Source of the DNA: Balaenoptera acutorostrata
Taxonomy: Eukaryota; Chordata; Mammalia; Artiodactyla; Balaenopteridae
Assembly (NCBI RefSeq): GCF_949987535.1
Contig: NC_080065.1
Span: 40,153,239 to 40,217,238 of the forward strand
Length of the DNA stretch: 64,000 bases
Reading direction: 5' to 3'
The notes below the pieces were generated by a model. That model searched no databases and had not been told where the DNA came from. It saw nothing but the letters and a program-made list of their open reading frames with translations. The translations under genes were made by a program, and so were the position numbers. This document shows positions 11,704 through 23,290 of the stretch, in pieces. Each line of letters begins with the position of its first letter. The first letter of the stretch is position 1.

Positions 11704-12463
11704 TAGTGTCATCTTTAAATCACCTAGATATTTAAATAAAATTTAAAAAGATGACTTCATTAGTTAGCTGTAGAGATCTATATAGCGTACTGTGCAGGCC
11801 TGACTTTTGAGAGCAGATTTAAAAAGCAGCACAAACTGGGTTAATTTAAACTCAAACAAAAGGTCAGCTGGCAAAAAGTAAAGACCTCTCTGACCTCTTG
11901 TTCAAATCCTGGAAGCTATAAATCCCACTAAACTACTTAGGGCTTTATTAAGCAAGCCCAACAAAAGATAATCAACATTGTAATTATTGTTCAATTATAG
12001 GCAGAATAATAAGCCTGGTTTTTATTTGTCAAAGCAACAGGCCTTATGTCATTTGTAAAACCATTTTAATGAATAGTAGAAAGCTGTAGGTTACATAGCA
12101 ATTAAAGAAAAATCATAAAACCAAACACTTAAAATTGGTTGAAACCTTAACAGTATCCATCAAGCTTTTTGAAAGTCAAGGTTACAAGGGTAACTAAAAT
12201 GCAAAATTTAAAGACAAAATCTATTCAGGTTTCACAATCTCCAGTGTCTCATTTTTATCAAAAAGTTCAGCCAAAGAGGGAAGGAAAATTGAAAAACCTG
12301 TAGGACTCCAAACCGCAAGTTAAGTGACCTTGGTTTTTCCTTGTCAAGTGTCTCAAAAACAAGAAGCAGGATGTTCTGTAAACCAAGAGTTGAAAATCTG
12401 GGTAACACTTTATGGTGTATTTTATAAGTACTTAAAAAAAAAACAATTAATAAATGACTGGAA
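11704..12463. other. No gene seen; unique DNA
   Basis: No coding signal or named repeat. It directly precedes the left arm of the inverted repeat. Confidence 0.45.
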
Positions 12464-12612
12464 GAAAATTTTGTTCTTAATTATTTTAAGATGTATTTGT
12501 GTTTCACTGCGCATGCAACACATAATGCAATGTGTTTTACAAGGCCCTTAAAACTGATTATTAAATAATTTTAAAGCACTAATTTTCTTGAAAGCCTGCT
12601 AAATTATTACCT
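12464..12612 (+). repeat. Left arm of long inverted repeat
   Basis: These 149 bases are the reverse complement of 13433-13579, with about five substitutions and two one-base gaps by eye (roughly 95% identity). The arm is AT-rich and contains no sequence I recognise as a named repeat. Homology stops abruptly on the outer side (GAAAATTTTG) and on the inner side (ATTACCT). Confidence 0.93.
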
Positions 12613-13432
12613 CTAAATCATTGAGTGGAAATAATTTTGAAAATAAATTTTTATTGAATTCTTACATATAATACTTTGTAAGTATTGATAGTATGTGTTT
12701 CTTTTGTAAATAAAAATTATAGAGAAGTCTGTAGTTAACAATTTCCTTTTCTAAATATATTTCTGTTATTGATTAAGAAGTTAAAAATGGAAAAATAGAA
12801 TGACACCTTTTGAAAACAGTTGAATCTTTCTTGAAATATAAACTGCTTATTTTTCTGTCTGAATATATGTTTTAAATTTCAAAAATCTGTGTTTTTCGAT
12901 TTGCATTATAATTGAAAAGCTGTTAAGTGAGCAATCCCCAAGGTTATAGAAACCTTGTATAATCAACCTATTGGAGAAACTTCATAAACACAAAGCAAAA
13001 CTTCAAACCCTCTAGTACATTCCTACAACCTAAATTGAAGAGAAAAAGCATGTCATGATAAAGTGAGAATAGTGTCCTCTGGTCTCTGGGGTTTGGGTTG
13101 GTTTTGTGCTGGTTGAGAGAAAGAGGAAGCTTTCTGTGGCAAATATGGAACCCACTGAAACCTCTTGGTTTTGGCATTTCAACCAGGACTCAAACCTCTG
13201 GCAAAACATAACATTCTGTTTCTAAGAAAAGAGATTTACAAAGCTCAGAAAACCTTGGACATCAAATGGTTCTTACAAAAGAACGTTTTGATGATTTAAG
13301 TGTAAATGAATCAGAAACGTATGGATTAAATTTCTATTAAAATACGCATGGGTTGAAAAATTAAGAGTGAAAGTGCTTGGCAAGATGAGTTTTTGGTTTT
13401 ACTGAATCCAAAAGTTTTGAAAATACCTGCTA
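12613..13432. other. 820-bp spacer of the inverted repeat
   Basis: Moderately AT-rich unique DNA with no convincing transposase or other coding sequence. Open frames inside are short. No homology between spacer ends beyond the arms was noticed. Confidence 0.6.
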
Positions 13433-13579
13433 AGGTAATAACTTAGCAGGCTTTCAAGAAAATTAGTGCTTTAAAATTATTTAATAATCAGTTTTAAGGG
13501 CCTTGTAAAACACATTGCATTATGTGTTGCATGAGCAATGAAGCAGAAATACATCTTAAAATAATTAAGACAAAATTTC
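13433..13579 (-). repeat. Right arm of long inverted repeat
   Basis: Inverted copy of 12464-12612. Differences cluster in the segment equivalent to 12503-12520 (CACTGCGCATG in the left arm against the complement of CATGAGCAATG) and near the outer end, where the right arm lacks two single bases. See the paired arm. Confidence 0.93.
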
Positions 13580-13693
13580 AAGTTGACAAACCCAAGGCAC
13601 AGATGGATTCTTCAGCATTTCATTGGTAGTACCAACCAACTCTGACCTCAGATACTGTGGATGTCTACCCCATTCAAAAGGTGAGTCAGATAC

Positions 13694-14075
13694 TGCCTCA
13701 GTCTTTTCTGGCTGCTATAACAAAATACCATAGACTGGGTGGCTTATAAACAGCAAACATTTATTTCTCACAGTTCCAAAGGCTAGAACATCCAAGATCC
13801 AAGTGTCAGAAGATTCGGTGTCTGGTGAAGGCCTGCTTCCTGGTTTATAGACAGCCATTTTCTTGCTTTGTCCTCACATGAAGAAGGGGCAAGGAAGACC
13901 TCTGGGGTCTCTTTTACAAGGGCACTAATACCGTTCATGACAGCTCCACCCTCATGACTTAATTACCCACAAAGGCCCCACAGCCAAATGCCATCTCATT
14001 GGGCGGTAGGATTTAACATATGAACGGAGGGTACACCAACAAGGTACACAAGCAAGAGGGTACACCAACAACTCA
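13694..14075 (-). mobile_element. Solo LTR, ERVL-MaLR (MLT1-type)
   Basis: Minus-strand MLT1-type LTR, recognisable by GCTGCTATAACAAAATACC, AGACTGGGTGGCTTATAAAC, TTTATTTCTCACAGTTCC and GGGCACTAATACCGTTCATG. No internal retroviral sequence adjoins it. The 5' LTR end (right side) contains a local duplication of GAGGGTACACCAACAA at 14027-14042 and 14056-14071. Confidence 0.85.
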
Positions 14076-14251
14076 GGTATAATAGTTTTAATTATATATT
14101 AAGTTATAGAATGTTCTACTTATTTCTAAATCTTAAAATCATTGTATAATCATTCCATAAAAATAGAAAGAGCTTCCAGGAATTCAAAACCATGTCAAAT
14201 CTCTTCTTACTTTTGCAAAATTCAGAAATCCTGGTTATGACAAATGCAAAT

Positions 14252-14432
14252 GTTTTCTAAAGTGTGGAATATAGATCAGCTGTGTCAGAAATACCTAGGT
14301 TTTTATTTAAAAAGTAGACTCCTGGTTCTTTTTTCAGATCTACCCTATCAAAGTCTTTGGAGGCAGGGCTAGGCATCTCCATGTTACACAAGCTCTGATT
14401 CATATGCCCTCTAAACGTTGAGAATCACATCA
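14252..14432. mobile_element. MER5-type hAT non-autonomous DNA transposon remnant
   Basis: Contains the decayed MER5A layout: AAAGTGTGGAATATAGATCAG, AGAAATACCTAGG, a central block near 14320-14370, TCTGATTCATATGCCC and the end AACGTTGAGAATCACAT, which resembles the hAT terminal repeat GAGAACCACTG. No transposase. Confidence 0.6.
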
Positions 14433-14529
14433 GTAATACATGAGGCAGGTACTCCTAGGTCTCATGAGGGAAGGGTACCATCATTTTCTGAGTGGCTAAC
14501 TTGAGTGTCACATTGGTTTGATTTCTATA

Positions 14530-14612
14530 CTGAAAGATCCCCATGGGCAGGAACTGTCGACTCACACTCACCATTGCACGCTCAACACAGTGCCAGTTAT
14601 AAGGTAGAAAAA
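14530..14612 (+). repeat. Possible L2 3' end
   Basis: CCCCATGGGCAGGAACTGTC then CTCAACACAGTGCC follow the L2 3' terminal order. Short and decayed. Confidence 0.4.
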
Positions 14613-14695
14613 AACAAACGTGTCCTAATAAATTCAATGAACCAAAACGTATAATTTTTTCTTTAAAACTTTTGCATGTAAGAATATACTTTGAG

Positions 14696-15012
14696 GGCTT
14701 CCCTAGAGGCACAGTGGTTAAGAATCGCCTGCCAATACAGGGGACACAGGTTTGAGCCCTGGTCCGGGAAGATCCCACATGCCGTGGAGCAACTAAGCCC
14801 ACGAGCCACAACTACTGAACCCACGTGACACAGCTACTGAAGCCTGCGCGCCTAGAGCCCATGCTCCACAACAAGAGAAGCCACCGCAATGAGAAGCCCG
14901 TGCACCACAAGGAAGAGTAGCCCCCGCTAGCTGCCACTAGAGAAAGCCCGTGTGCAGCAACAAAGACCCAACACAGCCAAAAATAAATAAATTAAAAAAA
15001 AAAATTTAAAGA
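14696..15012 (+). mobile_element. CHR SINE, longer older form
   Basis: Starts GGCTTCCCTAGAGGCACAG, with a B-box-like GGTTTGAGCCC near 14752, and ends AGCCAAAAATAAATAAATT plus an A-rich tail. The 16-bp duplication AAGAATATACTTTGAG flanks it (14680-14695, 15013-15028). The middle carries an additional GACACAGCTACTGAAGCC-type segment absent from the copies at 24463 and 58941, so it belongs to a longer subfamily. Confidence 0.95.
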
Positions 15013-15028
15013 AAGAATATACTTTGAG

Positions 15029-15702
15029 ATAATTCTGAAGGGTCATGATAGTTATTAAATACTGCTCTATTCAACATTTTATTATCTATTTTTACTATTG
15101 GATCTTAAAATGTAAATGAAAGAATGTGTAGGTAGCTTTGTTTATATACCAGAATTACAGAGAAATGGCTTAAAACATATTGTAGCTTTTCTCTGAGTAA
15201 TATCAATCCACCTAAATTGATCATCCTCTGCTAAGTCTCATGAATAATTCTGTCAAGGGAGTAAATGTTAAATCCAGGATACAGTATCTTTACAAAGTTA
15301 CTTGCTTAATGACTCTCTGTCTGTATCTGGTATCGCAGGAACAAGCAGAAAGTTTATCCCTGTAAGGTGATACTATGAAAGAAAAATAAGTGATGAATCA
15401 CAACCAGTTAAAATATTTATGCCAAAAGGTACAAAGAAATGTAATGACAGGCAAGAAAATATTTTAATACCTGTGATTATTAAAAGCATTATTTTTAGGT
15501 ACAATAGTTGCAGATATGTTTTTCTCTGTTTATAAAATAAGTATTTCATGTGTATTAATGTTTGGGGGGAAAAAAACCCAATGTACAAACAAGAAATCCT
15601 CTCACAACCCAGAATCAATACAAATGCTAACAGTTTGATAACTACCCCCCCCATCACACTACCTTGATGTACAAATACATCAAATGTATTTGTATGTCTG
15701 TT
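15029..15702. other. No gene seen; unique DNA with a short hairpin
   Basis: No named repeat or coding signal. Contains the perfect 11-bp inverted repeat at 15670-15694. Confidence 0.45.
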
Positions 15703-15730
15703 CACACACACAGACACACACACACACACA
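15703..15730. repeat. (CA)n microsatellite
   Basis: Twelve or so CA units with a single G interruption, lying directly before the L1 3' end. Confidence 0.9.
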
Positions 15731-16287
15731 TTTTAATTTATTTTAATTTTTATTTTATATTGGACTATAGTTTATTTACAATGTTGTGTTAGTTTCAGGT
15801 GTACAGCAAGGTGATTCAGTTATACATATACATATGTCTATTCTTTTTCAAATTCTTTTCCCACTTAGGTTATTACAGAATATTGAGCAGAGTTCCCTGT
15901 GCTATACGGTAGGTCCTTGTTGGTTATCTATTTTAGTGTGTATATGTCCATCCCAAACTCCCAATTTATCCCTCCCCCTCACCTTTCCCCTTTGGTAACC
16001 ATAAGTTTGTTTTCTATGTTTGTGAGTCTGTTCCTGTTTTGTAAAGAAGTCCATTTGTATCATTTTTTTTTAAGATTCCGCATATAAGTGATATCATATG
16101 ATATTTGTCTTTCTCTGACTTACTTCACTTAGTATGATAATCTCCAGGTCCATCCATGTTGCTGCAAATGGCATTATTTCATTCTTTTTAATGGCTGAGT
16201 AATATTCCATTGTATATGTATACCACATCTTCTTTATCCATTCCTCTGTCAATGGACATTTAGGTTGCTTCCATGTCTTGGCCACAG
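15731..16287 (-). mobile_element. 5'-truncated L1, 3' UTR and last ORF2 codons
   Basis: On the minus strand ORF2 text begins at 16287 ([20 protein letters not shown], frame intact to about 16094) and continues into a 3' UTR ending at the T-rich stretch 15731-15765. It lacks everything upstream, the usual result of incomplete target-primed reverse transcription. A target duplication is not clear because both flanks are A/T-rich. Confidence 0.9.
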
Positions 16288-16544
16288 ATTTTTAAAATAT
16301 CCTAAAATATGGACTTATAATTACAAATGTATTTTAAAATTAATCCAACAGTGATATTTTCCTGCATTCGTAAATATTCCTTATTTTAATGATTACAAAA
16401 TAGCTCATCTAATTCATTTAACTGTTGCCGGTTTTTGATACATCTAAGTGTCTTGGCAGTTTTACTATTTTAAATATATTCTCTGTTCACTGTTAAAGTG
16501 CATTTTAAGGCACATCCCTGATGATCCTAAGATGAACTAAATTT

Positions 16545-16735
16545 AGAATTGGTAACAATAGTGACTATTTATAAAGCACTTTTCAAAGGTCTGACCCTGA
16601 GCTTGTAAACATCAGCTCATTTATGTCTCACAAAATAGCTGTGAGGTAGGTATTAACTTCCAATTTTACATTCTCAGGGTCAAAAAGCTAGTAAGAGGTA
16701 AAGTCAGAATAAGAACACAGAACTGGTTTTTTTTC
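16545..16735 (-). repeat. MIR
   Basis: Minus-strand MIR order: TTTATAAAGCACTTTTCAAA, ATCAGCTCATTTATGTCTCA, TGTGAGGTAGGTATTAAC, then TCAAAAAGCTAGTAAGAGG. Well recognisable. Confidence 0.8.
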
Positions 16736-17547
16736 TAAAGCCTGTGTTCTTCATCTTGATAAAATTAATGTGTTAAAGAATGTGAAGAATATTTTTAGGT
16801 CAGTACCAAATTGCTCTGCAGAAAGATGCAGCCAGTTTGTATATTCTATATATGTATCAACAGTGATAATTTGACAAAAAAATAGAAACATAAAATTTTT
16901 TTTAACTTCTGTATTTTCTCACTAATGAAGCTAAATCTTTTTCATATGTTTATTTCCATTTACATTTCTGTGAAAACTGTTTGTTCTTTGCCCATTTTCT
17001 TACAGTTCTTTTGCAATAGATTTGTGAAAAAAATCACTTAAATTCTTTTTCCCATTTTAATTTTTATATGTTATTTTTCATTTACAGAAGAATTGTATTT
17101 TTATGAAACAAAGGAATATTGATTTCCTCTATGCTATTGGTGATATTATGTTTAGCAAGCAGTTCCCTTTTCATATGCACATAAAGTTGTATTTCTATTT
17201 TGTTTTAAGTTTTCACATTTAATTTTCTAATTCATCTTGAATTTGTTTTGATATCTAAATACCATTTGTTAAATATTAATTTATGCCTCATTATTTTGGA
17301 TTAATCCATATATTTTATGAGTTTTCTATGTGAAAGAATATATAACCTGCAAATAAAGAGAGCTTTATTTCCTTCCTTCTAAGTTTTATGGTTTTAATTT
17401 CTTTTCCTTTTCAGATTACACCTGCTAAGACCTCCTCCTATACAATGTACAATTGAAGAAATAGTAGTGAGTATTTTCATCTTATTCCTCAGTTTAATGC
17501 TTCTTATTGGGGAGTACTTCTAACAGCAGCAGTCTTCTAATTCTCAA

Positions 17548-17690
17548 TTTATTTGTTTATTCTTTTAATAAATATTTATTGAACACCAATTATTTGCTAG
17601 CCCCTATTTTAGGTGCTTGGGATACAACTGTGAACAAAATTCCTAGTCTTGAGGAACTCATTGGACAATTATTATAGATTATCTTTTTTA
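17548..17690. repeat. Ancient mammalian repeat (unnamed, TATTTATTGAACACC type)
   Basis: AATAAATATTTATTGAACACC, then TTTTAGGTGCTTGGGATACA and a TGAGGAACTCATTGGAC block. The same order occurs at 26275, 43990 and 58645; I do not know the family name with certainty. Confidence 0.5.
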
Positions 17691-18954
17691 GGTTAAGGAC
17701 ATTCCCTTGTATTGTCAGTTTACTAATTTTTTTTTCATGAATGTGTTGCATTTTGTCAAGTGGTTTTTTCTTTTTTCTGTTCTGATTTTATTGAGATGAC
17801 TCTTTTCCCCCAATCAGTTAAGGTAGTGATCAACATTTATAGATTTTTCTAATATTAAACCTTCCTTGCATTTCCAGGATAAACACAACTTGATTACAAT
17901 ATATTGCTTTATTACACACAATTTTTTGGATAATAGTATGTTGATGACATTGATTCATGAGTGAAATGGATCCATAATTTTCTTTTCATATTTTAGTTTA
18001 GATTCTAATTTTGTTATCAGAATTATATTGACTTTATATAATTGAATAGAGATGATTCCCTCTTATTTTATTTTCCATAGACAGTTATGTCAGATTAGAA
18101 TAATCTGTTTTTGAAAGTTTGGTAGCACTCAATTGTAAAACCATCTGGAAATGATGTTTGTTCTGTAAGGAGACTTATAATTATGGATTTACTTTTATAG
18201 GTATAGGACTACTCAGGGTTTCTATATTTTTTTAAAATCAGTTTTATCCACTTCCTATGTTTTCAAATCTATTGTTATAGCCGATTAATTTTCAGGAGTT
18301 TAATTTATTTTCAAATATATGTATTTGAAGCCACATGATTTTCTTGAAGCACTTGTCTTTAGGACATCTCATAATTTTCATATGCAGGTTTTTATTACCA
18401 TTTAGTTCTAATACTTTGAAATGTCTATATAATTTCTTCTTTGAACTGTAGGTATATAGAAGAGTGTTTATCAGCCTCATTGAATTGTGGCTAGAAAAAA
18501 GTATCTGTAGGCTACCTCCATTAAAATTTTTCAAAACTTTCTTTAATGTCCATTGTGAAATAAATTTTTATAACTATTCTATGTATGCTTGAGATTAATG
18601 TACATTTTATAGTTGCTAGATGTAGAACTTTCTATATGACCAGCAGATCAACATTTTAAAATTTATTATTCAAATATTCTATATCTTTGTTGACTTTATC
18701 CATTTGACACATAAATGATTAAGAAAAGTTTTTTTAACCCAGCACTATGAAGATGAATGTCTTTGTTTTTCATTATAATTCTATAAATTTTGTTTCATAT
18801 TTGGACAGTATATTATTATGTGGACACATATTTAAAATTATTTTCTCTTCCTGGTGATTGGTTCTTTACTTATATGGAAAGAACCTCCTCTCTACTCCTA
18901 ATAATGCTTTTTAATACTTTACCTGATAATAATAGTGTATAGTAAAGAATTTGG

Positions 18955-19530
18955 CTGTGGTCAAGGAGAAGTCTGGCCTTTGTCACCAGCTCCTGTAAGG
19001 AAACCTCTAAAACCTTGGAATTTCCCTAATAGTAACAGTGTCTTTGTTGTTAATGAGGGCCCCTTGAGCAGTACTTCATAGTTTATGCTGATGAGGTGAG
19101 TTATGGTGGGTCGCTTGGACCATGTGGTATTAGCTGGATCTGAGGAGTGGGGCAGGGGTGATGAGATTAGTTCAAGCACTTGTGAATTCAATCAACTAAT
19201 CATGCCTAGGTAATGAAGCCCCAGTAAAAACTCTGGACACTGAAGATGGGGTGAACTTGGGTTGGCAATACTCCATGTGTATTGTCACACAGGAATACTG
19301 CAGGCTAACATACCCTGATGACAATGAAAGCTTTACATTTGGAACTTGCCCAAATTCTGTCCCATGACTGGTTATGATATATCCTTTCCCTGTAATAAAC
19401 CATACATGTGAGCATGAAAGCTCTCAGTGAATCATATGAGTTCTTCTAGCAAATTATGGAAACTGAGTGTGGTTTTGGGAACCCTCAAACTTGCAGTGTT
19501 TAGAAATCTTGGGTAGACTTCATACTCCAG
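18955..19530 (+). mobile_element. Solo LTR, ERVL/MLT2-like, old
   Basis: Middle and right parts read GCCTAGGTAATGAAGCCCC, AGTAAAAACTCTGGACAC and a polyadenylation region CCCTGTAATAAACCATAC followed by a GTGAATCATATGAGTTC block, the layout of old ERVL-class LTRs. No internal gene is attached. Subfamily is uncertain. Confidence 0.55.
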
Positions 19531-21874
19531 AGGACTGTATCCTCAAATCTTGTTGTTTGGCTAACTCTGGGTAAATAGCTATACCAACTTTATTTATTTT
19601 CAGTGTCCTAAAAATACTCCGTGCTTTGTCTATTCGTCCCTTGCCCCCTACAATTCCTGGTAGCCACTGGTATTTTTACTGTCTCTATAGTTTTGCCTTT
19701 TACAGAATATCATATACTTGAAATCATACAGTATGTAGCCTTTTCAGATTAACATCTTTTGCTTAGTAATATGCATTTAAGGTTCCTCCATGTGTTTTCA
19801 CAGCTTGATAGCCCATTTCCTTTTAGTGCTGAATAATATTCCATTGGCTGGGGGTACCACAGTTTATTTATCTATTCACCTTGGAAGGACAATTAGGTTG
19901 CTCTCAAGTTTTGGCAGTTATAAATAAAGCTGCTAAAAACATCACTGTGCAAGTTTTTCTGTGGACATAATTTTTCATCTCCTTTGGGTAAGTACCAAAG
20001 AGTGTGACTGCTGGATCATATGGTAAGAGTATGTTTAGTTTTGTAAGAAACCACCAAACTCTCATCCAGAGTGGCTGTACTGTTTTGCATTTTCACCAGC
20101 AGTGAATGAGAGTTCCTCTACTCCACATATTTGTCAGCACTTGGTGTTGTCAGTGTCCTGGATTTTGGCCATTTGCATAGGTATGTAGTGGTATATCTTC
20201 TTTGGTGAGGTATCTGTTAAGGTTTGGGGCCCATTTTTTAATCAGGTTGTTTGTTTTCTTATTGTTGCATGTCAAGGGTTCTTTGCACATTTTGGATAAT
20301 AATGTCTTTTGCAAATATTTTCTCAAAGTCTGTACTTGTCTTCTAATTCTTTGGACATTGTCTTTCACAAAGCAGAAGTTTTTAAGTCTTAATTAAGTCC
20401 AACTTTCAGTTATTCTTTTATGGATTTTGCCTTGGTGTTGTATTTAAAAAGGCATCATCCTACCCATGGTCATCTAGGTTTCCTCCTAAGCTATCCTCTA
20501 GGAGTTTCATAGTTTTGTGTTTCACATTTAGGTCTATGATTTATTTTGAGCTAATTTTTATGAAGGTTGTAAGGTCTATATTCATTTTTTTTTGCATGTG
20601 ATTATCCAGTTGTTCCAGCACCATTTGTTGAACAGACTGTTTTTAGTCCATTGTATTGCCTTTGCTCCCTTGTCAATGATCAGTTGATGATATTTATCGG
20701 GTGTATTTCTGGGCTCTCTTTTGTGCCATTTATCTATTTGTTTATTCTTCACAAATACCGTACTGTCTTTATTACTGCAGCTTTATAGGTTTTTTAGTGT
20801 CAGTCCTCCAACTTTGTTTTTCTCCTTCAATATTGTGTGGGCTCTTCTGGGTCTTTTGCCTCTCAATATAAACATTAGAATCAGTTTGTTGATGTCCATA
20901 AAATAACTTGCTGGAATATTGACTGGGATTGTATTGAATCTATAGATCAGATTGAGAAGAACTGACATCTTTACAATATTGAGTCTTCCTACCCATGAAC
21001 ATGGAATATTGTTCCATTGATTTAATTCTTCTTTGATTTTGTTCATCAGTTTTGTAGTTTTCCTCATACCTATTACTTATTTTGTTAGATTTATAGCTAA
21101 GTATTTTATTTTTGTGATGCTAATATAAATGATACTGTGTTTTCAATTTCAAATTCTACTTGTTCATTGCTGGTATATAGAAAAGTGATTGACTTTTGTA
21201 TATTAACCTTGTATCCTGCAAAGTTGCTCTAATTGCTTATTAGTTCCAGGAGGTTTTCTGTTAATTCCTTCAAACTTTTTACATAGATGATCATGTCATT
21301 TACCAACAAAGATATTCTTATGTCTTCTTTCCTAATATGTATACTTTTTTCCTTTTCTTGTATGATTGCAATAGCTAGGACTCTCCTACACTTTCAAAGG
21401 ATAATCCAGGATACTGGATATAGAATTCTAGCTTTTTTTCCCCCAACAGGTAACTATTTCACTCCATTCTCTTCTTGGTTGTTTGCATGGTTTCTGACCA
21501 GAAATCTGCCATGATTCTTATCTTTATTCCTCTATAGAAACGAATCTCCCCCTCCCTGGCTTCTTTCAAGATTTTCATTTTGTCTTAGTGTTTTTGCAGT
21601 TTGAATATGATTTACACTTGCACCTAAGGGTGTAAATTTTTGGTATTTATCCTGCTTAGTATTCTCTGAGCATCCCAAATCTGTGATTTGGTATTTGTCA
21701 TAAATTTGGAAATTTCTAAGCCATTATTATTTTAAATATTTCTTTGCTCTATTTTCCCTTTCTGGTATTCCAGTTATGTATGTAATACACCTTTTAAAAT
21801 GATCCCACAGTTCTTAGATGTTTTGTCATTGTGGGTTGTTTTTTTTTTTTTCTATTTTTTTCTCTTTTCATTTG

Positions 21875-22326
21875 TGTTAGTTTCCTAGGGCTGCTGTAAC
21901 AAATTATCACAAACTTGATGGCTTAGGTCAACAGAACTTTATTTGCTCAGAGCTATGGGGTCCAAAAGTACAGTGTCACCAGGGCTGCATTCTTTCTGAA
22001 GTCTCTAGGGAAGAAACTTCACTTGCCTCTTTTAGCTTCTGGGGGCTGATTGCAATTTTTGCTGTATTTTAGCTTATAGGTACATTATTCTAATCTCTGC
22101 TTCCATTTTCACATCCCTTTCTCCCCCATCTCTGTGTCTTAAATCTCTTGCCTTTTTCTTATAAGGAAAAGATTTAGGGCCTACTCTAAATCCAGGATGA
22201 TCTCATCTTATGATCCTTGATTACATCTGCAAAGACCTTTTTACCACATAAGGTCACATACACAAGTTCTAGAAGTTAGGGCTTAAACCTCTCTTTTGGG
22301 GCAATGACCTTCAACTCACTACTGCA
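21875..22326 (-). mobile_element. Solo LTR (MaLR-type) inside L1
   Basis: Begins TGTTAGTTTCCTAGGGCTG and ends CTACTGCA, so TG...CA ends are kept. TTTCATTT occurs on both sides (21866-21873, 22327-22334), consistent with a target duplication overlapping the L1 text. Signature blocks include CCAGGATGATCTCATCTTATG and ATTACATCTGCAAAGACC. Confidence 0.85.
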
Positions 22327-22529
22327 TTTCATTTTGGGAGGTTTCTACTGGCCTATCTCCAAGCTCACTGATTCTTTTTTTGGCTGTGTTTTTTTTTTTT
22401 AATACAATTTTTAATTCCTGTGTTTTTATATGTTAATTTTTAATTCTTCCTTAATTTTTTAAAATATGTAATATATATTATATCCATATTCTGTAACTCT
22501 CACTTTCAACATCTGTGTAGCTTGGGTGT

Positions 22530-22961
22530 TGTATTAGTCTTTTGGGGCTGCCATTACAAAATACCATAGACTAGGTGATTTAAACAACAAAAATTAATTT
22601 TCTGACAATTCTAGAATCTAGAAGTCTGAGATCAGGCTGCCAGCACAACTGAGTTCTGGTGAGAACTCTCTTCCTGGCTTGTAGAAGGCCACTTTTTCAC
22701 TGTGATCTCACATGGTAGAGAAAGAGCACTGGTGTCTCTTCCTTTTCTTTTCAAAGAGCACTGGTGTCTCTTCCTTTCCTTTAAGAGACTAGTGTCTCTT
22801 CCTTTTCTTATGGGCACTAATTCCATCATGAGGACCCCATCCTCATGAACTCATCTGAATCTAATCACTTTCCAAAGGTCTCACCTTCAAATACCATTAC
22901 ACTGGTGGGTGGGTAGGGCTTCAAATATGAGTTTTGAGAGGACACAATTCAGTTCACAGCA
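22530..22961 (-). mobile_element. Solo LTR (MLT1-type) inside L1
   Basis: TGTATTAGTC start at 22530 and CACAGCA end at 22961, with GGTGT on both sides (22525-22529, 22962-22966), a 5-bp target duplication typical of ERVL. A local 29-32 bp tandem triplication lies at 22722-22810 within it. Confidence 0.88.
22722..22810. repeat. Three-unit minisatellite within an LTR
   Basis: Units starting AAGAGCACTGGTGTCTCTTC at 22722 and 22754, and a diverged AAGAGACTAGTGTCTCTTCC at 22783. MLT1 normally has one such block. Confidence 0.88.
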
Positions 22962-23290
22962 GGTGTCTAAATAACTTGCATTTATTTCTGTCCTTTCTTA
23001 CTCACAGTAGCTGCTTTGGGAGTGTGCTGATAGGAACACTCCTTACCCAGGATCACTTCAGTGCTCCTCGAGGCAAGATCAGCTTTTCCACCTTCCTGTC
23101 ATTCTTAAGTTCACTCTCCCCACAACAGGGGAGAATCTGGACCTAGGACACCTCCAACTCTTGGCTGCCTACTGCTCCAAGTAGGCTTCCTGCTGCTCTG
23201 GTTCCTTGGACTTCAACCCCTTGCTCACATCTAGGCTGCCAGCCTCTGAAGCCCTGGATTGAGCTCCTCTAGCCTATTTTGGTGTTATCA

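Larger units (their letters stand above)
16300..18950 (-). mobile_element. Very old L1 (L1M/HAL1-like) remnant
   Basis: Decayed minus-strand L1 text. AAATTGCTCTGCAGAAAG (16810) and TTTCATATGTTTATTTCC (16942), then CTTTGCCCATTTTCTTAC, place the left part near the ORF2 C-terminus; farther right the order continues upstream through the reverse transcriptase region (GCATTTCCAGGATAAACAC near 17869). All frames are destroyed. It is interrupted by a MIR (16545-16735) and another ancient repeat (17548-17690). Confidence 0.65.
19590..23290 (-). mobile_element. Long L1 (L1M-type) remnant interrupted by two LTRs
   Basis: From right to left on the minus strand: G/C-richer text like an L1 5' UTR (22962-23290), ORF1-side text (22327-22529 and 21400-21873), then ORF2 through the reverse transcriptase to the C-terminus (about 21400 down to 19600). 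Short readable pieces include WNNIPCSWVGRLNIVKMSVL near 20895-21010, part of the ORF2 region after the RT core. Frames are otherwise broken. After removal of the two LTRs about 2.8 kb remains, so it is internally deleted compared with a 6-kb L1. Confidence 0.82.
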
